Assembly (NCBI GenBank): GCA_003598065.1
Contig: QZKR01000051.1
Location: forward strand, 1-56,194
Length of the DNA: 56,194 bases
Source: Myxococcales bacterium
GTDB lineage: Bacteria; Myxococcota_A; SURF-8
Reading direction: 5' to 3'
Program-made: the position numbers and the translations under genes
In this document: positions 53,401-56,194 of the stretch, piece by piece
How the letters are laid out: every line of letters starts with the position of its first letter
Numbering within the stretch: position 1 is the stretch's first letter
Notes under the pieces: generated by a model
The model's database searches: none
Seen by the model: the letters and a program-made list of their open reading frames with translations, nothing else
What the model was told of the DNA's origin: nothing

Positions 53401-55667
53401 AGCGTGCAAGCCAGCTCCCCATCGCACGTCCCACAAATTCCCCCGCAGCCGTCGTCGCCGCATTCTTTGCCGCTGCAATTAGGAACACAGCAATGGGAAA
53501 GACCGGAGCACCAATCGCAAACATCGGTACAGCAATCACCAGCGGTGGCGCAGGCCTCGTCGCACCAGCAGCCCGTCGCTGGGTTTTGCCCATTGCAATA
53601 GCCTTCGCAGCCTTGCACCGCCGATACGTTGAGGATGAAGTCGCCATAGGCTGAGCCATAGCCGTCCACGACGAGCGTCACCTGCTGACCCAGTTGCAGA
53701 CCGTACAGCGCGATCCGGGATTGCAGGCCGATGGAGTCGTCGTTGCAGGCGAGTTCCGAACCCGCGCAATCGCCGGCCAGCGCGTACAACACCGTATCGA
53801 GAGAGGAGCCCGCCGTATCGAAAATGTAATTGCCATCCGCCGGCGTGGTCCACGCAAAGCCTCTGTCCGGCGCGCCGTTGGCGGCGGCGCAGGTTGGTTG
53901 CGTGTCGTCGCCGCCGTTCAGCGTGCTTCCCGAGGCCAGAGCCTGTCCGATCCCGGTTCCCAGATCGGCGTCCACGCAATAGTATGCGTCCACGCACTGA
54001 CCGTTGTTGCAGCTCTCATCCGCCTCGCACGCGCCGCAGCTTCCGCCGCAGCCGTCCGAGCCGCATTCTTTGCCGTCGCAGGTCGGAACGCAGGTCACGC
54101 CGCTGATCATGAAATTCATCGAGTCGCCGAAGGCGCTGATGTTCGTGATGCTGAGGGAATCGATGGACCCGTTGGTAAGAAAGGGCTTCGGGTCCGTCGT
54201 CGAGTTGAAACTGGTTCGCGGGTAATCGCTGGCGAAGCCGGTGGTCTGGAGATTGCCGTTAGCCGAGGTTGTCCCGCCGACACGGTAGGCGTAAACCTCA
54301 TCGGGGGGGCCTTCGGCGTTGCCGTCGTAGGCCGGATTGATCCGGTAGACGATCAGGCCGCCCAGGCCGTAATTGACGGCCATTGGCCAGTCGAAGATGT
54401 CGTTGTTCTTTCTCAGCTCGATGACGTAAAACTCGCCGGCCGTGGAAGTCGGCGAATCGAAACGGTAGCAATTCGGCCCGTCGGAAAGGGGCGTCAGCCA
54501 ATACGTCCCGTCTTCGGTGATTTCCGGGATGCTGCCGATCCAGCCGCCGTATTTCCATTTCATGTAGCAGCCCATATGCTGCGGCGGGTTTTGATTCGCC
54601 TCCATTAAATCCATAAATCCAACGGGATTGATGCCGTCTTCTACATAATGGTAAAGATCGGGAGCTCCGAGCGTGTGGAACATTTCATGCGCCAGAACGC
54701 CGACGCCGCTGGACAGGAGATGGTCGTGGATCTGGAGATTGTACTTCCCCACCGTCGCGCCGTTGATCGTCACCGTATGATCGTAAAGGGTCCACATATG
54801 CGGCCACAGCAAGTCGGACCAGCCGTCCGTCGCGCCGCTGATGATGAACACCACGCTGTCCACGAATCCGTCGTCGTCCGCGTCGAAATCGATGCCGGAA
54901 GGAATACCGGGCTTGACCGCCGTCAAGGCGTCGTCGATGAGCTGCCATTCCCGGCCCGCGCCGGTCCAATAAAAAGTGTCGTAGCCTTCCGGATTGGTCG
55001 CCGCGTTGTAAGGCTGGAAATAGCTCCGGTCGTGCGAATCCTGATAGGAAACGACATGGGTCGCCGCCGCTGGGTAAAACACGGAGGCGATGTCGAGTTG
55101 ATTGTAGGAAACGGTCTTGAAATAGTTGTACATGGAATTGCCAGAGGCGGCGTTGAACATGGATTCGTAAGTTGAAATGTCATCGGTAAACTCGTCCTCG
55201 TCGGCGAACCGGATGAAGACAACGAGGTTGGTGAAGGATCCGGTGCGCGGCGCGCGCAGAGGGCCGTCACCGCTGTCGGTCAAACTCGCGGCGCTTTTTC
55301 GCTCGTAAAATTTATCGGGGGCGATCTCCGGGTTCGGCGTGTTCCCCGGCAAGAGCCCCGCGCTCCACGGGTCGTCCCAGCCGCAGCGCAGAGCGGTTTC
55401 CACGATCTCGCCGCCGAGCTTGTTCACGTACACGTAATAGCCGGTTTTGGGATGCTGCTTGATGACAAAGCCTTGCGCATCGTGCAGCCAGTTCCGGTAT
55501 TCGTCGCCGCTCACGTAAAGATTCAGTTCCTCTCCGTCGGGCTGCGTGACCGTCACCGGATGATTGCGGATCGGAGCCGCCTGGGCGACGGTTGTGAGAA
55601 GCAGAATGAGAAGCGCACAGGCGAGCGCAGTACGAATGACGCGACTCTTCGATTTTACATCGAACAT
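44430..55667 (-). CDS. Giant secreted M6-like metalloprotease with adhesive modules
   Basis: A 3745-residue exported protein; AGGAGG lies six bases before the start, and the signal peptide ends at AQA. Residues about 40-540 are an M6 (immune inhibitor A-like) protease with VLAHEMFHTLGAPDLY (H327, E328, H331). A mosaic follows: Cys-rich CGDDGCGGSCG modules (11 copies), PPC-like domains (about 565-690, 1300-1395, then two more near 1620-1900), a somatomedin-B-like knot (about 676-716), a C-type lectin-like domain (about 915-1060) and an LRR segment (about 1466-1600). Four beta-sandwich domains with acidic insertions then precede the 57-residue Cys repeats. The end is an acidic DGDAD region, then SSCRAS, a hydrophobic helix and RRRRR, a MYXO-CTERM-like sorting tail. 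It probably acts at the cell surface, binding and degrading matrix or prey proteins (inference). Confidence 0.93.
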   Translation of the reverse strand: MFDVKSKSRVIRTALACALLILLLTTVAQAAPIRNHPVTVTQPDGEELNLYVSGDEYRNWLHDAQGFVIKQHPKTGYYVYVNKLGGEIVETALRCGWDDPWSAGLLPGNTPNPEIAPDKFYERKSAASLTDSGDGPLRAPRTGSFTNLVVFIRFADEDEFTDDISTYESMFNAASGNSMYNYFKTVSYNQLDIASVFYPAAATHVVSYQDSHDRSYFQPYNAATNPEGYDTFYWTGAGREWQLIDDALTAVKPGIPSGIDFDADDDGFVDSVVFIISGATDGWSDLLWPHMWTLYDHTVTINGATVGKYNLQIHDHLLSSGVGVLAHEMFHTLGAPDLYHYVEDGINPVGFMDLMEANQNPPQHMGCYMKWKYGGWIGSIPEITEDGTYWLTPLSDGPNCYRFDSPTSTAGEFYVIELRKNNDIFDWPMAVNYGLGGLIVYRINPAYDGNAEGPPDEVYAYRVGGTTSANGNLQTTGFASDYPRTSFNSTTDPKPFLTNGSIDSLSITNISAFGDSMNFMISGVTCVPTCDGKECGSDGCGGSCGACEADESCNNGQCVDAYYCVDADLGTGIGQALASGSTLNGGDDTQPTCAAANGAPDRGFAWTTPADGNYIFDTAGSSLDTVLYALAGDCAGSELACNDDSIGLQSRIALYGLQLGQQVTLVVDGYGSAYGDFILNVSAVQGCEGYCNGQNPATGCWCDEACATAGDCCTDVCDWCSGLSHCCVPNCSGKECGDDGCGGICGTCDGELACTLAGQCVTAECLTDGDCPEGFYCDGFTLTCQPLSDGDIDGDADGDGECVPNCDGKQCGSDGCGGSCGECEDGLACNQNGQCIEGAECETDADCQLGFYCDGVTLTCQPFPDGDVDGETDGDGECAPNCDGKQCGPDGCGGSCGGCANGEACDENGQCVCEMMDGVTGWKNPDNGHCYWWFGWEPAATWLNSEAFCVNHGAHLVSFVSEGEMWTILDHFGLESACFYIGCTDQDQEGTFIWTSGESFDYNAWWGPEPNNGQGWFEEDWCNYSSCNTGVPGTWNDCDDTCGEVGGNQGLGYICESFSQGCILSCSNKECGDDGCGGSCGECNDSLVCDGNGQCVEGGEQCDPCVEGETPCADGYLCIIYTDLPDEPFCVALCDQGQECPTDSYCYEGWVCIPNITSGSCQGQDLYMDDACGHEAFSMRTCDDSNTCTTDACDAENIDCLFDPVEDGPSCDTGFGPDSGVCQGGACQCIPDCTGRECGSDRCGLISCGQCDEGEACSQGQCREEMFCVNGDLGSVLGLAAATGATVGMGDDTWPPCLGGGTAEDAAYAWRAPFAGVFTFDTFGSGYDTSLYVLEHDCGGQALACNDDYGNTQSQVTVQLEENQAVVVVVDGFSSSVGDYVLNISGCASDCDGKECGDDGCGGSCGDCQALYGGNYYCDGNGQCVCDAQCDGRECGDDNCGGSCGECAPGGACLNGVCFDPPQGCDGVLFFADSNLEFAVRNAIGKPTGDLYYVDVAVLTSLTCESCGIASLDGIECVNRLISLDLYGNQISDIGPLAGLTDLQNIYLHNNQIDNLGPLVANLGIGEGDTVYLHNNRLNCLLQEDNIGQLQARGVNLYYDCCTPQCDGKLCGDDGCYGSCGECGQGEFCDYFSQCAGCPDYDLGTAVGDAVATGSTVGHGNNSYSGCGGWDEDVTFAWQAPDSGVYAFDLEGSSYSGLVYVWRDGCGGEEQGCTDGENKLFVQFDQGETAIVVVDGYQGNSGDYALNIHTCTPDCDGRECGDDGCGGSCGDCAVGEYCGDGTCQTCSEGDLGSAVGERVATGTTVGQGDDDYPYCAESWAPEVALIWTAPADGLYAFSTVGSDFNTVLSLKELACWGGEYDCDDNGGQNGDSYLTYTFGAGQQIRIHIDGHEDETGNFVLNIVADPENCQPDCEGKECGQDGCGGSCGGCDDQNACTADACDFETNSCQHEEVVCEDEDPCTRDLCDPTMGCAFPSLCDDGDPCTQDECNPATQYCSNLPMDCDDHVACTIDSCDRETIGCEHDAQACDSSCGQGAHEVEPAPLVRLDGSLAASANREAGSCVGAEGVDLVYYFTLESSKRLAAMLEKQWCGGMYLRAGDCATGEELLCGENSYETLDLEKTLAPGDYYLFLDSCEEEVDDAEYSLTLRFLDGLCGENACNDDNPCTDDHCDPATGECSWTNNNALCDDGDDCVVGSRCADGQCQGGEARDCNDGNPCTDDSCEPNGGCANAFNATLCPECGDESCDEQSETCADCPQDCGVCNDDCDNPTEIPAEGVQTIVGDFDLARHDYQPPCDPYGGATDLIYTFTLTERTGVRFDYNRSYAGVALAAGQCENSEPSVDGDGEPTDGDAPEESIYFFCEAGMWGDVLHASVVLEPGTYYLLVGGYFGPFTLTVTFTATCDTLTCDDGNPCTADFCDGQAGACDTVPEADGTTCDDDDSCTYDSECLGGTCGGGETVVCEDDGDPGTTEICDPSFGCRHVPSNDTCDNPLVIPTDGEYVAHGDLTDASRDRFWCDQNGNDVVYTFTLDETKGFSAWLATDDSWAGLELVKANSEASPDDNEDYPDGDAPNDCMNAPSIICAGNENWAELSGSLEAGTYYLWAFGDAPYTLYAAFTDPCNVLDCDDDNSCTQDLCNPESVECEHVPTREGLTCDDFNSCTENTTCFDGVCQGGEPVECLADENIFTEAACRPDSGCIQVPVNDTCETAIEVPPEGTQTYSLPLSYASDDFQPACSWGGLPDVVFSFTLTEATSLHYSVEGYYQGWKIVSGSCDEMDSDGDADGDGDAPDNVLGCNAAYDSVEGTYDLPAGRYYGIADAWNSEETAFLFTFSNICDSISCDDENPCTVDDCNRQTGECEYDTTTRNGESCEDGVFCTIDDECLNGDCVGGRANNCTDALVEPQCQTAWCDLQEDECVVEAAREELSCEDGLHCTVDDACHQGVCEPGGARDCSATPLSVPACQQAVCNETADRCEAAAANNGGACDDGAWCSVSDHCSNGACLGQTRNCSGAVTNPQCQSPVCNEAADRCEAAVANSGSACDDGQFCTANETCQGGSCQGGTARDCASALTEPQCQSANCNEVADRCETTAANNGSTCNDGKFCTVNEICQSGQCGGGAARDCSAAVTTPACQSASCNENVDRCETLAANNNQACDDGQFCTVGEVCRSGACQRGTARDCSAAVTEPQCQTPQCDEADDACEAASANEGGGCDDGQFCTVGEVCHSGACQGAERDCSAAMTELQCQTPQCDEDGKTCTSQAARQGETCDDHAFCTVGEICQNGSCSGGAPRDCDDRVPCTTDACDDSNAVCSHSANDLECSDNIYCNGPEACAPDDAAADGNGCIAGTAMVCDDGVACTDDSCDEQNLACANPPNAARCQDDLFCNGEENCDPSSEAAGADGCVAGTPPALDDAVACTTDGCDESRKIIAHEPDDAACTANNACLIGRCDPTEGCLTDTLPNGSSCETDNSEAGRCFDGECRLAADGEFCEQPYAIGDINEIHLSFAGAYESFVFEPPCVEQLFSGPELYIRIEGSTPPLRLFVQPEEGMDVAVVWLDGCGTLICLAASDQGQAGVMEFLEIYPEDERAASDLLFAVTAFAEETSGAVTLWAEPIIEPDGDADEEVSDDEADDDDFDAEEEASLDGDEDAEAEADDDSADQDESAVDGDPEIEASDVADDEPEQPIGDGDEDMTEENVDGDADEAASIEGADTSSCRASANSLSLTLLSVLLLGLALRRRRREE
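45790..47065 (-). repeat. About eight tandem 57-residue Cys-repeat units
   Basis: Seven to eight units of roughly 171 bp code CDDGQFCTVGEVCxSGxCxGGxARDCSAAxTEPQCQ-type modules, each with about eight cysteines. Neighbouring units are very similar, and a single related unit occurs in the lipoprotein at 8170-12786 (nt about 9940-10110). Confidence 0.85.
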
Positions 55668-55739
55668 GAACGCCTCCTACACGTGCTAATCCGGGCTGAA
55701 CCGCGAGACAAGGCTGACCATCCGTCTCAAAGCATAGAG

Positions 55740-55766
55740 CATCTAGAAAACATGGAACATCTAGAA
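55740..55766. promoter_or_regulatory. Direct repeat, possible operator of the giant gene
   Basis: CATCTAGAA occurs at 55740-55748 and 55758-55766, an 18-bp period, about 75-100 bases upstream of the giant gene's start. Each copy has the palindrome TCTAGA. A regulator-binding role is a guess. Confidence 0.3.
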
Positions 55767-55984
55767 TGTTGCGAGAGTGGGCGATGCCGGCGCGACGATG
55801 GGCATTAGAACGCGCCTCAAACAGGCTCGCGCCGCTCCCGTGAACTTACACCATCTTCCGATCCGTTTTTTCTTTTAGTGTGGGCTCTAACGATACACCT
55901 ACTTGGGAAAAGCATATACGAGGTAAAATGCATACAGTCAAGTAAATAAATAAATCAATGGTTTATGCGGTCGAAGACAGAATA

Positions 55985-56061
55985 CCACGGGCTTGCCCGT
56001 GGATGAATGAGCCATCCTCGTCTCTGCGCAAGCAGAGGTGAGGTCGATTCTAAAAGAATCG
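55985..56061. repeat. Triple-hairpin element (REP-like or structured RNA)
   Basis: Hairpin 1 (55985-56002) has arms CCACGGGC/GCCCGTGG and is followed by ATGAATGAGCC, as in the 12819 element. Hairpin 2 (56016-56043) is a 12-bp stem with two G-U pairs and a GCAA tetraloop. Hairpin 3 (56045-56061) has arms CGATTCT/AGAATCG with an AAA loop. The GNRA loop and packed stems would suit a folded RNA; the first hairpin with its trailing motif also resembles REP sequences linked with RAYT transposases. No transposase is in the window. Confidence 0.5.
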
Positions 56062-56152
56062 TTGCGGAAATCCTTCGACCGGGTTTATCTTTGCCGCACT
56101 GGTGTTCCAGAATGAGTTCAACTATTCCGTTCCGGACTGCGGGAGGCGAGTC

Positions 56153-56194
56153 ATGCCAAAGTGCAGCATATCCACGATGATGGCGTTTGCTGTC
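56153..56194 (+). CDS. Start of an exported protein (cut by window edge)
   Basis: The first 14 codons, MPKCSISTMMAFAV, look like the beginning of a signal peptide. GGGAGG lies six bases upstream. The rest is outside the window, so the product is unknown. Confidence 0.6.
   Translation, partial: MPKCSISTMMAFAV

Larger units (their letters stand above)
55668..56152. other. Gene-free region, divergent promoters expected
   Basis: No gene is recognised between the giant protease (minus) and the gene starting at 56153 (plus). The region includes a 9-bp direct repeat, an AT-rich stretch (about 55910-55970) and a triple-hairpin element, each listed separately. Confidence 0.6.

Overview
The window reads as a piece of a Gram-negative chromosome of the deltaproteobacterial kind (Myxococcota, Bradymonadota, Bdellovibrionota or a related candidate phylum; the exact lineage cannot be fixed from the sequence alone). 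The grounds are a long run of secreted, cysteine-rich lipoproteins whose lipidated cysteine is followed by Asp/Gly/Glu-rich 'DGD' linkers, a TIGR02147-type regulator, a giant secreted protein ending in a MYXO-CTERM-like tail (Cys, hydrophobic helix, Arg run), and several exported caspase-like proteins. No rRNA, tRNA, CRISPR array, complete transposon or phage gene was recognised. Nearly every product carries a Sec or lipoprotein signal, so this is essentially a surface and periplasm locus.

Layout. 226-4026 (-) is a lipoprotein with 14 RCC1 repeats. After a 0.9 kb gene-free, partly AT-rich gap, 4950-19053 (+) holds a TIGR02147 regulator overlapping a Cys-rich/sialidase-like lipoprotein, then a LVIVD-repeat lipoprotein, a small Cys-rich lipoprotein, a lipoprotein with two DUF1566 (Lcl) domains, and an Asp-box propeller lipoprotein with disintegrin-like repeats. 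19180-22910 (mostly -) holds a DUF4384 lipoprotein, a small + strand gene, and an ECF-like sigma factor with its probable membrane anti-sigma partner. 23092-33253 (+) carries an M48-like exported protease, a thermolysin-like lipoprotein with MopE-type Asp motifs, a beta/gamma-crystallin-like lipoprotein, a putative beta-barrel protein and a HEAT-like protein.

33287-44236 (+) is the most interesting block. Two exported caspase-like genes are each followed within 1-4 bases by a lipoprotein gene. A tandem array of short lipoproteins follows; they share the leader-plus-N-terminus CLEWPE and display C-type-lectin-fold domains (FGE/SUMF1-like and DUF1566). A third exported caspase gene closes the block; it carries an in-frame stop and a frameshift. 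The FGE-like domains lack the catalytic cysteines of true FGE. Their C-terminal segments are hypervariable but locked in length, as in targets of diversity-generating retroelements, although no reverse transcriptase or template repeat is in the window.

44430-55667 (-) is a 3745-residue secreted M6-like metalloprotease with a long mosaic of PPC-like, somatomedin-B-like, C-type lectin, LRR and Cys-rich modules. At the right edge are a triple-hairpin element, related to one at 12819-12950, and the first 14 codons of another exported protein.

How the parts may work together (inference): the sigma/anti-sigma pair and the TIGR02147 regulator could control sets of surface lipoproteins. Propeller, lectin-fold and Cys-rich modules would bind ligands or partners outside the cell, while M6, M4-like, M48 and caspase-like proteases process proteins in the envelope or outside it.
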